DNA of 64,000 nucleotides from NCBI RefSeq assembly GCF_003856975.1, contig NZ_CP033107.1:1116001-1180000 (forward strand), in the 5' to 3' direction. The notes below the pieces were generated by a model. It was given only the letters and a program-made list of their open reading frames with translations, was not told the origin of the DNA and did not search any database. Each line of letters begins with the position of its first letter. The stretch's first letter is position 1. Position numbers and translations under genes: made by a program. Below, piece by piece: positions 1 to 7,024 of this stretch. This DNA is from Plantibacter sp. PA-3-X8 (GTDB taxonomy: Bacteria; Actinomycetota; Actinomycetes; Actinomycetales; Microbacteriaceae).

Positions 1-731
1 GCCTTCGCCACCAACGGCGTCTTCATGAGGCGTTCCGTCGCGCGCGCGAGCAGGCGGATCGTCCACACGGGGACCGGGACGTACAGCGGGCGGCGTCCGG
101 CCACGTGCGCGATCCGGCGCACGGCCGCACCCAGCTCGAGCTCCTCGGCGCCCATGACCGCGACGGTCGGCTCCGACACCCGGCCCTCGAGTGCTGCGAC
201 GAGGACGTCGACGGCGTCCGCGACCGGCACCGGACGCACGCGGCGCTCGCGGTAGCCGACGGTCGCGAACACCGGGAAGGTGCGGACGGCCTTGGTGACG
301 TGATCGACCATGTGGTCGCCTGCGCCGTAGATCATGCCGAACTTGAGGACGGTGTGCGCGATGCCCGAGCCCCGCACGATCTCCTCGGCCGCCCACTTCG
401 TCTCGTGGTACCCGGAGCCGCAGTCGGGGCGCGCGCGGAGGAAGCTCACCAGCACGATGCGACCGACGCCGGCGCGACGGGCCGCGTCCACGACCGCCCG
501 GGTGCCGTCGACGTGCACGCGCTGGAAGGTCTGGTCGCCGAGCTCTCGGTTGATCCCGGCGCAGTGCGCGACCGCGTCGCAGTCGGCGAACGCGGCGGTC
601 AACGCCTCGACGTCGTCGATCTCCACGCCGGTGCGTCGGGAGACGACGACGATCTCGTGCCCGTCGTGCTGCAGTCGCTCGGCCAGGTGTCGTCCGACGA
701 ACCCGGTCCCACCGGTGATGGCCACTCGCAT
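1..731 (-). CDS. NAD-dependent epimerase/dehydratase family protein (3' end outside window)
   Basis: Extended short-chain dehydrogenase-type protein read on the minus strand from ATG at 731; it runs off the window edge, so about 243 codons are visible. The N-terminus MRVAITGGTGFVGRHL carries the GxxGxxG dinucleotide-binding motif, and YHETK around residue 120 is the YxxxK catalytic pair of the family. A GAAGGAG ribosome site precedes the ATG. It resembles atypical NAD(P)H-binding proteins (NDUFA9/YfcH-like) whose substrate is unknown. It is divergent from an ArsR-type regulator, which probably controls it. Family sure, substrate not. Confidence 0.85.
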   Translation of the reverse strand, partial: MRVAITGGTGFVGRHLAERLQHDGHEIVVVSRRTGVEIDDVEALTAAFADCDAVAHCAGINRELGDQTFQRVHVDGTRAVVDAARRAGVGRIVLVSFLRARPDCGSGYHETKWAAEEIVRGSGIAHTVLKFGMIYGAGDHMVDHVTKAVRTFPVFATVGYRERRVRPVPVADAVDVLVAALEGRVSEPTVAVMGAEELELGAAVRRIAHVAGRRPLYVPVPVWTIRLLARATERLMKTPLVAK

Positions 732-796
732 GCTGTCTCCTTCGCTTGTTAGCAATATAGCGAAACTGTATATCGCAATTGTGCTAGATTGCAAAC
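732..796. promoter_or_regulatory. Divergent promoter/operator region, epimerase-ArsR
   Basis: AT-rich 65-bp intergenic stretch in otherwise G+C-rich DNA. On the plus strand TAGATT (785-790) lies 6 nt before the ArsR ATG, a leaderless-type -10 placement. On the minus strand TATATT-like sequence can serve the epimerase. Imperfect repeats of GCAAT/TTGCAA (about 752, 773, 789) are candidate operator half-sites for the ArsR protein; the symmetry is not clean, so the operator itself is inference. Confidence 0.45.
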
Positions 797-1108
797 ATGG
801 CAGATACAGCGTCGGACATCTTCGCCGCGCTCGCTCATCCGACGCGGCGGCAGATCCTGCAGGACCTCAAAGACGGCGAGCTCGCCGCGGGGGAGATCGC
901 CGCACGCTTCGACGCCACCGGTCCGACCATCTCGCGGCACCTGAGCGTCCTGCGCCAGGCCGGCCTCGTCTCCGAGCGCCGCGATGCGAACCGCATCCTC
1001 TACTCACTCGTCGGTGAGCGCCTCGCGCTGTCGGTGGGCGACTTCCTGTCCACCGTGTGCCCGGAGCAGATGGTCCTGCGTGAGGTCCGCAAGCGCCGGA
1101 CCGCGTAG
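797..1108 (+). CDS. ArsR-family winged-helix transcriptional regulator
   Basis: 103-residue regulator of usual ArsR length. Residues 5-25 (IFAALAHPTRRQILQDL) are the family's opening helix, and AGEIAARFDATGPTISRHLSVLRQAGLV is the helix-turn-helix. No cysteine cluster for metal binding is visible (only one Cys, near the C-terminus), so a non-metal ligand is likelier than arsenic or cadmium. It is divergent from the epimerase gene and probably represses both. The ATG follows a -10-like TAGATT by 6 nt with no Shine-Dalgarno, indicating a leaderless mRNA. Confidence 0.88.
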   Translation: MADTASDIFAALAHPTRRQILQDLKDGELAAGEIAARFDATGPTISRHLSVLRQAGLVSERRDANRILYSLVGERLALSVGDFLSTVCPEQMVLREVRKRRTA

Positions 1109-1123
1109 CTCGGTCTCGATACG

Positions 1124-1188
1124 GCGCTGAGTCGCCCGAAGATGTCCGATTCCGCCGCGATCTCGAGCCGTTTCGCGCGACTCAGCGC
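1124..1188. terminator. Convergent inverted repeat between ArsR and esterase genes
   Basis: GCGCTGAGTCGC at 1124-1135 is perfectly complementary to GCGACTCAGCGC at 1177-1188, with 41 nt between. The right arm includes the stop codon of the minus-strand esterase. It lies where two convergent genes meet and could act as a bidirectional terminator, although the loop is long and there is no T-tract. Confidence 0.4.
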
Positions 1189-2078
1189 AGCCCGCGCGTG
1201 ACGCTGCGGACGATCGTCTGCGTGGCGGCCTCTCCGGCGCGGGTCGGCAGTAGTGCCCAGACGTGGAACTGTCCGGTGCCCTCGTGGTAGTCGACGGTGA
1301 CGCCGGCCGCTTCGGCTCGGTCGACGAGCAGCTCTGCGTCGGGGTTGAGGACGTCGCGGGTCCCGCTCAAGAGCGTGAGTGGTCCGAGCCCGGCGAAGTC
1401 GCCGAAGAGGGGGCTCACGGTCGGATCGGTGATGTCCAGATCGCCGCGCCAGTGCTCCGCGAACACGCGCCCACCGGGCGTCGCCAGCCAGGGGTCGCTC
1501 GGCTGCACGAGGGGGATCCGCGGGTTGCTCCAGGTGAGGTCGAGCGCCGGTGACAGCAGGGTGGTCATCGGCAGGACGACGCCCTCGTCCCGGAGTCGGA
1601 GCGCAGCCGACAGGGCGATCTGACCGCCGGCCGAGTCGCCCGCGAGGACGGTCGGCCCGTGCCGCTCGATGCTGCGCCGCACCAGCTCGACGACGCCGTT
1701 CTGCGCCACCGCCGCGGTGCCGTAGGGCACGAGCGGGTAGATCGGGAGTGTGACCACGGCGCCGGTCTCCGCGGCGATGGTGGCCGCCAGCGTCCAGTGC
1801 TGCGGTGCGATCTCGCCGACCCAGCCGCCGCCGTGCGCGTACACGACCCCGCCGATCGCCGGTCGTCGCGTGGGGGACACGGTGTACACCGGCCAGTCTG
1901 CGAAACGTTCGACGTCGACCCGGACGTCGCTGCGGAGGGTGCTGGGTGGACCGTAGGACGCCGGCCGGAGGGTGCGTTCCCGGATCCGGCGGCGCGCGCC
2001 GGCCTCACTCACGAAGGCGCGGTTCGCGCGGATGAGTCGGAGCGCTGGGCCGACGACGACGCCTGGGATGGTGAGCAC
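1182..2078 (-). CDS. Alpha/beta hydrolase, hormone-sensitive-lipase type esterase
   Basis: 298-residue carboxylesterase-like enzyme. The HGGGW oxyanion-hole motif lies at residues 82-86 and the nucleophile elbow GDSAGG at 147-152 (Ser149). The downstream SGTRDVLNP and GQFHVW stretches supply the expected acid and histidine. These are hallmarks of the HSL/lipase family IV, which hydrolyses short acyl esters. No signal peptide is evident, so it is probably cytoplasmic. The start is GTG at 2078, preceded by GGAGG. Physiological substrate unknown. Confidence 0.86.
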   Translation of the reverse strand: MLTIPGVVVGPALRLIRANRAFVSEAGARRRIRERTLRPASYGPPSTLRSDVRVDVERFADWPVYTVSPTRRPAIGGVVYAHGGGWVGEIAPQHWTLAATIAAETGAVVTLPIYPLVPYGTAAVAQNGVVELVRRSIERHGPTVLAGDSAGGQIALSAALRLRDEGVVLPMTTLLSPALDLTWSNPRIPLVQPSDPWLATPGGRVFAEHWRGDLDITDPTVSPLFGDFAGLGPLTLLSGTRDVLNPDAELLVDRAEAAGVTVDYHEGTGQFHVWALLPTRAGEAATQTIVRSVTRGLR

Positions 2079-2250
2079 GGTGCCTCCGCGGTTGACGGGT
2101 TCCTGGGTCTCGCCACGGTAGCAGCGCAGGCTGGGCAGGAGTCCCCGTCATGCTGGAGGTGAAGCGCTCCGACGGGTCTTCGTCGTGGGACACTGGCAGA
2201 CGGCGTCGACGTGCCGATCGCGCCGCAGCAGCCCGTCCCGAAGGAACCGC

Positions 2251-2745
2251 ATGCCCGAGCTGAACCCCGTCGTCATCGAGCGAGTCGCCTGGGACGACGA
2301 GCGGGCCGTGCGGCTCCGCGCCGCGATGGACGAGGAGATGGACGCACGGTACGCGTCGGCCTGGGAGGACTGGGACCCCGAGGCCGCCGAGCGGGCGCTG
2401 ACCGCGTTCACCGTCGATCCTGCCGACATCAGTGCGACCTTCCTGGCCCTCATCGACGGCGAGCCGGTCGGTCACGCCGCCCTGCGCCGACTGCACGGCG
2501 AATGGGAGCTCAAGCGCGTCGTCACCCTCCCGGCTCACCGCGGGCGGGGCATCTCGAAGCGCCTGATCACCGCCGTCGAGGACACCGCCCGTGCCGAGGG
2601 GGCGTCCCGCCTCATCCTGCAGACCGGCGACCGCCAGCCCGAGGCCGTGCGGCTCTACGAGTGGCTCGGCTACGAGCCCATCCCGATCTACTCGCCGTAC
2701 GAGGTCATCCCGATGTCGCTCTGCTACGCCCGCCCGCTCCGCTGA
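2251..2745 (+). CDS. GNAT-family N-acetyltransferase
   Basis: 164-residue acetyltransferase. The segment PAHRGRGISKRLI carries the acetyl-CoA pyrophosphate-binding RxxGxG/A motif of GNAT proteins, followed by the expected alpha helix and the LYEWLGYEPI motif near the C-terminus. The ATG at 2251 is chosen because AAGGAA lies just upstream and the family N-terminus begins shortly after; a longer reading from 2185 adds an unconserved basic stretch. Acceptor substrate cannot be predicted. It stands alone between the divergent esterase and a convergent DUF808 gene. Confidence 0.84.
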   Translation: MPELNPVVIERVAWDDERAVRLRAAMDEEMDARYASAWEDWDPEAAERALTAFTVDPADISATFLALIDGEPVGHAALRRLHGEWELKRVVTLPAHRGRGISKRLITAVEDTARAEGASRLILQTGDRQPEAVRLYEWLGYEPIPIYSPYEVIPMSLCYARPLR

Positions 2746-2769
2746 CGCTCGGCAGCGCGGCTGTCTCCG

Positions 2770-3663
2770 CTAGTGAGTAGCTTTCGCGGGCTGGTTCCGT
2801 GACCGCAGGCGCGAGATCCCGGTCACGATCGCGACGACGATCAGACCGAGGACGAGTCCGAACACGGCGGACATCGCGGTGTCGGCGATCCAGACGACGA
2901 CCGGTCCGGCGGCCTCGATCGCGTGGGTGACGACGTGCAGGAGGTCGTACGGTCCGTGCCAGAACGTCTCGGCCAGGTTCGCGATCACGAGGTGGCCGCC
3001 GACCCAGAGCATCGCGACCGTGCCGACGATGCTGATGACGCGGAAGACCGCGGGCATCGACGCGACGATCCGTGCGCCGGTGCGGCGGACGCCGCGTGAC
3101 GGGTTCTTCATGAGCCGGAGTCCGATGTCGTCGATCTTCACGAGCAGGGCCACCGCGCCGTAGACGACCGCCGTCATGACGAGGCCGATGACCAGGAGGG
3201 CGCCCAGTGTCATCCAGATGCCGAGCCCCGAGTCGAGGCTGGCGAGGGAGATGAGCATGATCTCCGTGCTGAGGATGAGGTCGGTGCGGACGGCCCCGGA
3301 GACGAGCTTCTTCTCGTCGCGGACGTCCTCCTCCGCCTCCGCGTGGTGCATGCCGAACCACTCCATGACCTTCTCTGCACCCTCGAAGCAGAGGTAGGTA
3401 CCTCCGATGATGAGGAGGAACGGCAGCACCCAGGGCGCGAACGCCGTGAGCAGCAGGGCGATCGGGATGATGATGACGAACTTGTTGATGAGGCTGCCGC
3501 GGGCGATCCGCCACACGACCGGCAGTTCCCGCGCGGGGGTGAGCCCCTGCACGTACTGCGGGGTGACGGCCGCATCGTCGATGACGACGCCGGCGGTCTT
3601 CGCACTCGCCTTGAGGGCTGCGCTGAGGATGTCATCGACAACGGCGAGCAGGCCGACCGACAT
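2770..3663 (-). CDS. DUF808 (YedI-type) integral membrane protein
   Basis: 297-residue multi-pass membrane protein matching the DUF808/YedI family throughout: an N-terminal VGLLAVVDDILSAALKASAKTAGV segment, DDAAVTPQYVQG, then several hydrophobic helices with FEGAEKVMEWF between them, and a C-terminal membrane pair. The function of this widespread family is not established; transport or membrane maintenance has been suggested only by topology. ATG at 3663 is preferred because AAGGAGAAGC precedes it; longer readings have no conserved sequence. Divergent from the cupin gene. Confidence 0.85.
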   Translation of the reverse strand: MSVGLLAVVDDILSAALKASAKTAGVVIDDAAVTPQYVQGLTPARELPVVWRIARGSLINKFVIIIPIALLLTAFAPWVLPFLLIIGGTYLCFEGAEKVMEWFGMHHAEAEEDVRDEKKLVSGAVRTDLILSTEIMLISLASLDSGLGIWMTLGALLVIGLVMTAVVYGAVALLVKIDDIGLRLMKNPSRGVRRTGARIVASMPAVFRVISIVGTVAMLWVGGHLVIANLAETFWHGPYDLLHVVTHAIEAAGPVVVWIADTAMSAVFGLVLGLIVVAIVTGISRLRSRNQPAKATH

Positions 3664-3783
3664 GTGCTTCTCCTTGGCTCGGGGGTCACGCCGCCGCGGG
3701 GTCGGCAGGGACGGAGTCCACAGTACTGTCGTGATCGCCGAAGGGTGTACTGCTGGACACTCCCTCGCCGACGTGCACGGTCG

Positions 3784-3789
3784 TAGCGT
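3784..3789 (+). promoter_or_regulatory. -10 element of the cupin gene (leaderless)
   Basis: TAGCGT ends 7 nt before the ATG at 3797, and no Shine-Dalgarno sequence lies between. This is the TAnnnT-N6/7-ATG geometry of leaderless actinobacterial mRNAs, seen repeatedly in this window. Confidence 0.45.
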
Positions 3790-3796
3790 CGTCCGT

Positions 3797-4198
3797 ATGC
3801 AGATCCAACCGAAACCCGCGACAATCAAGAACCCCGCCGAGCAGTTCACCGGCGACGTCTACCTCGACCTGCTGGCCGCGCCGCAGCAGGACGGCCAGCA
3901 CATGATGGTCGCGAAGGTGCGGTTCCTCCCCGGCGCCCGCACCGCATGGCACTCCCATGCCAACGGGCAGACCCTCCACGTCACCGAGGGCGTCGCCCTC
4001 ATGGGCACGCGCGACGGTGCCGTTCTCGTCGTCCAGCCGGGCCAGACGGTCTACACCCCGCCCGGCGAGGAGCACTGGCACGGGGCCACGCCGGACGACT
4101 ACATGGAGCACCTCGCGATGTTCGAACAGGCGGAGGACCCGGCCACCAGCACCACCTGGCTCGAGCACGTCGCCGAAGCCGACTACCACCGCCCCTGA
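3797..4198 (+). CDS. Cupin-domain protein
   Basis: 133-residue single-domain cupin. GARTAWHSHANGQTLHVTEG is the first cupin metal motif (two His, Gln and a downstream His/Glu), and PGEEHWHGATPDDYMEHLAM the second, so a mononuclear metal site is expected. The family includes small quercetin-dioxygenase-like and hydroxynitrile-lyase-like enzymes; the N-terminal FTGDVYLDLLA resembles that subgroup. No neighbour suggests a pathway. The start fits the leaderless promoter; cytoplasmic. Confidence 0.85.
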   Translation: MQIQPKPATIKNPAEQFTGDVYLDLLAAPQQDGQHMMVAKVRFLPGARTAWHSHANGQTLHVTEGVALMGTRDGAVLVVQPGQTVYTPPGEEHWHGATPDDYMEHLAMFEQAEDPATSTTWLEHVAEADYHRP

Positions 4199-4217
4199 TC
4201 GACTGCCCGACCGCGAC

Positions 4218-4244
4218 CCCGCTTCTCCGCTGTGGAGAAGCGGG
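4218..4244 (+). terminator. Intrinsic-type terminator after the cupin gene
   Basis: Perfect 11-bp stem CCCGCTTCTCC/GGAGAAGCGGG with a 5-nt loop, starting 20 nt after the cupin stop codon. There is no T-run, as is common in high-G+C actinobacteria. A second perfect palindrome, AGGGAGGCCTCCCT, follows at 4261-4274 and may be part of the same structure or an operator for the next gene. Confidence 0.7.
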
Positions 4245-4330
4245 AGTCCTCCCCAGAGGTAGGGAGGCCTCCCTTCCATGCGGAGGCCACCCCGGTACTG
4301 TTGGCACTCACGACAGATTGGGGATTTCGA

Positions 4331-5479
4331 ATGGTCGAGACCACACCGCGCCGCTCACGGTCGGCAGTGCTCGCGCTGACCTTGACGATCGGAACGCTCG
4401 TCGCGGCGGCGATCATCGGCGGATACTTCATCATCGTCGGCGATCAGGCCGACATCGCCGGGCGGGTCTGGCTCACGCTGCTGCTGCTCGCGGCCTTCGT
4501 CGGTGCCGTGTCGCTCGACGCCGCAGCCGGCCACGGACCCAACAAGTGGTACCTCGCGGTGTCGACGTTGGTGAACATCTTCCTCGTCACCGTCGGCCTC
4601 CTGAAGCTGTGGAACGGGTGGCTCCAGCCGCCGAACACCTCCGACGGGTTCGTCTGGTCCACGCAGATCATGCTGTTCCTCGGCATCCTCATCATCGTGC
4701 GTCTCGCGCTCATCATCATCCAGGTGTACTTCCTCCACTTCGTCACCCGCGCCACGTCCACCGTGGTCAGGGCCACCGGCATCGTGACGATCGCGCTCAT
4801 CATCGCCACGGTCCTCGTGCTCGTGCTGCCGATGGCCTTCCCCGAGGGCACCTGGGCGGACTGGTGGTGGCGCATCGCCGCGGCCACGACGCTCGCTGCG
4901 GCGATCTCCGCAGTGATCCCCGTGATCGTCCGGGCGTTCTCCCCGAAGCCGGAGGGCGAGCGGGTGACCTACGGGCAGCAGCCGTACCGTCCGGAGGTGT
5001 ACCAGCAGGCCGCACCCGGCTACCCGGGTCAGCAGGGATACCAGGGCCAGCAGGGCTACCCGGGACAGCAACCGCAGCAGCCGTACCAGGGGCAGCCGTA
5101 CCCGCAGCAGCCGTACCAGGGGCAACAGCCGTATGGCGGCCAGCCGAACCCCGGCCAGCCGAACCCCGTCCAGTACGGACAGGGGTACCCCGGGCAGGGC
5201 TACCAGGGGCAGCCTGCCCCGCAGCAGCCTGCCCCGCAGCAGTTCGCCCCGCAGCAGCCGGGCCAGCAGTGGCCCACACCGTCCTGGCAGGGGTCCGCGC
5301 CCGGGCAGCCTGCTCCGGCACAGCCCACGCCGCAGCAGTGGGGGCCTCCGCAGCCGCAGGTTCCGTCGTCGCCGGTTCCGCCTGCGTCTCCGCAGGAGCC
5401 CCGCCCTCCGCAGGAACCGAAGCAGCCGACGGAGCCGCAACAGCCGACGCAGCCGCAGAGCCCGCCGCCCGCCGAGTAG
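4331..5479 (+). CDS. Six-TM membrane protein with long Gln/Pro/Gly/Tyr-rich C-terminal tail
   Basis: 382 residues from ATG at 4331, with GGGGA upstream. The first ~205 residues hold about six hydrophobic helices (near 12-36, 45-65, 74-94, 112-135, 146-166, 180-200). The rest is low-complexity: repeats of the PYQGQ, GYPGQQ and PAPQQ type, ending in Pro/Gln/Glu-rich sequence. Such tails occur on actinobacterial membrane proteins as flexible cytoplasmic or wall-spanning segments; function here is unknown. The tail's repetitive DNA makes length variation between strains likely. Confidence 0.75.
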   Translation: MVETTPRRSRSAVLALTLTIGTLVAAAIIGGYFIIVGDQADIAGRVWLTLLLLAAFVGAVSLDAAAGHGPNKWYLAVSTLVNIFLVTVGLLKLWNGWLQPPNTSDGFVWSTQIMLFLGILIIVRLALIIIQVYFLHFVTRATSTVVRATGIVTIALIIATVLVLVLPMAFPEGTWADWWWRIAAATTLAAAISAVIPVIVRAFSPKPEGERVTYGQQPYRPEVYQQAAPGYPGQQGYQGQQGYPGQQPQQPYQGQPYPQQPYQGQQPYGGQPNPGQPNPVQYGQGYPGQGYQGQPAPQQPAPQQFAPQQPGQQWPTPSWQGSAPGQPAPAQPTPQQWGPPQPQVPSSPVPPASPQEPRPPQEPKQPTEPQQPTQPQSPPPAE

Positions 5480-5688
5480 GCGAACCGACCACGAGCCGGC
5501 CGGAAGCCCACCGCTTCCAGTCGGCTCCGTCGTCGGTCGCACTCGAAGCCTCGCTTCGCTTGCGCACAACTGCGTAGCCACGTCGGGCACGTCTTCGCCC
5601 AGCGGCGGATGTGGCGATGCGCTCGCTCCGTGAGTATGGAATCGGCGCGGTGCGACCGCCCGCCGCCGACTCCTCACGATGGGTGACG

Positions 5689-6633
5689 ATGCGCAAGCTC
5701 CTGAAGGTTCCACTGATCTCGATCGCCACGATCGCCGGCCTCGTCGCGGCGGGCCTCGCGACGACGAGCATCGTGAACGCCGTCGCGAGTTCGTCGGAAG
5801 CGGGCGAACTGCAGCCCTACGGGCAGTTGGTCGACGTCGACGGCAAGGACATGAACGTCGTCATCAGTGGTTCCGGCGCTGAGACGATCGTCCTGCTGCC
5901 CGGGCAGGGCACCGCGGCACCCGGCCTCGACTTCGAGCCGCTCGTCGATGAGCTCCGTGACCAGTACCGGGTGGTGGTCGTCGAGCCGTTCGGCTATGGC
6001 CTCAGCGATCAGACGGACGTGCCCCGGACCTCGGCCAACATCGCCGGTGAGGTGCACGCCGCCCTGCAGCACCTCGGCATCGACCGGTACGTCCTCGCCG
6101 GACACTCGATCGCCGGCATCTACGCCCTCGAGTATCTGGAGCGGTTCCGCGCCGAGGTGACGGCGTTCATCGGGATCGACACGAGCGTCCCGTCCCAGCC
6201 CGGAAGCGACGAGCCGACGCCGACCGACGGCGTCGACACACTGAAGGCGCTCGGCATCCTCCGCCTCCTCACCGCCATCGCGCCCGACCCGTACGAGGGC
6301 CTCCCGTACGACGCCGCCACGAAGCGCCAACTCGCGATCCTGACGAACCGAAATGCGATGTCGCCGACGCTGCTCGACGAGATCGCCCACACGCCCGGCA
6401 ACTTCCAGGCGGCCCGGTCACAGTCGTTCCCGGCCGACCTGCCGATCCTCATGTTCGTCGTCGGCGACGACCCGGAACTCTCCGACTGGGTGCCCCTCCA
6501 CGAGGAGCAGCTCGCCGGAGTCGAGCGGAGTGAGCTCGTCCGACTCGACGGCGGCCACTACCTGCACCACACCGAGGCGACGGTGATGGGCGAGGACATC
6601 AAGCGGTTCCTCGCCGACACGCCGGGAGACTGA
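5689..6633 (+). CDS. Membrane-anchored or secreted alpha/beta hydrolase
   Basis: 314 residues from ATG at 5689. Residues 9-36 form a hydrophobic signal/anchor segment, followed by an alpha/beta-hydrolase fold: the LLPGQGT oxyanion-strand region, GHSIAG nucleophile elbow (Ser140), and GGHYLHH histidine near the C-terminus. It probably acts at the outer face of the membrane on a small ester or lipid. In-frame starts upstream would put charged sequence ahead of the anchor, so the shorter start is preferred. It stands alone with no obvious operon partner. Confidence 0.8.
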   Translation: MRKLLKVPLISIATIAGLVAAGLATTSIVNAVASSSEAGELQPYGQLVDVDGKDMNVVISGSGAETIVLLPGQGTAAPGLDFEPLVDELRDQYRVVVVEPFGYGLSDQTDVPRTSANIAGEVHAALQHLGIDRYVLAGHSIAGIYALEYLERFRAEVTAFIGIDTSVPSQPGSDEPTPTDGVDTLKALGILRLLTAIAPDPYEGLPYDAATKRQLAILTNRNAMSPTLLDEIAHTPGNFQAARSQSFPADLPILMFVVGDDPELSDWVPLHEEQLAGVERSELVRLDGGHYLHHTEATVMGEDIKRFLADTPGD

Positions 6634-6675
6634 ATCCCAGGCCGATCCGGGCTGGCGTGTCGTCGGATGTCGGGT

Positions 6676-6706
6676 TAGGCTCACTCTCTATCGAACGTAT
6701 GTTCGA
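6676..6706 (+). promoter_or_regulatory. Promoter with LexA (SOS) box
   Basis: TCGAACGTATGTTCGA (6691-6706) is a perfect copy of the actinobacterial LexA operator TCGAAC-N4-GTTCGA. It lies 9 bp after a -10-like TAGGCT (6676-6681) and before GGGAGG (6712-6717) and the ATG at 6724, so LexA bound here would block transcription of the small gene downstream. It is the only such box I found in the window. Confidence 0.85.
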
Positions 6707-6723
6707 ACGACGGGAGGCCACGC

Positions 6724-6984
6724 ATGTTGATCACGAGCACCGAGATCGCGGTCTGGACGACGCCGGCAGGCGTGCCGGAGCGACTGTTCTGGGATGGAGC
6801 CCGGTACCTCGTCACCGACACCCCGACCCCGCTCGAGCCGAACGTCTCGTTCGTCACCCATCCGCCCGCGGCGACCCCCGCCTGGCGGTTCCAGGCGACC
6901 GCTGCAGACGGCCGGTCCTTCGTCTTCGACATCCGACTCGACACCGCGCGCGGACGCTGGCAGCTCCTCCGAGCGTACGAATGA
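6724..6984 (+). CDS. Small SOS-controlled protein, DUF6504-like
   Basis: 86 residues, no membrane segment. The pattern (IAVWTTPAGVPERLFWDGARYLV, later WRFQATAADGR and a C-terminal RGRWQLLRAYE) resembles the small DUF6504-type proteins commonly found beside imuB/dnaE2 translesion genes in actinobacteria; that assignment is by eye. A perfect LexA box lies 18-33 nt upstream, which independently ties it to DNA damage. No imuA, imuB or dnaE2 is present nearby, so it is a stand-alone copy. The start is set by GGGAGG at 6712-6717. Confidence 0.7.
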   Translation: MLITSTEIAVWTTPAGVPERLFWDGARYLVTDTPTPLEPNVSFVTHPPAATPAWRFQATAADGRSFVFDIRLDTARGRWQLLRAYE

Positions 6985-7024
6985 ACCACCCGGACCGTTG
7001 CCCGGGTCGACGTCGCTCCGGCTG

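Noticed and set aside
4261..4274. Operator AGGGAGGCCTCCCT
   Set aside because: Perfect palindrome, but it is directly after a terminator and G+C-rich palindromes arise easily here; no regulator is adjacent.
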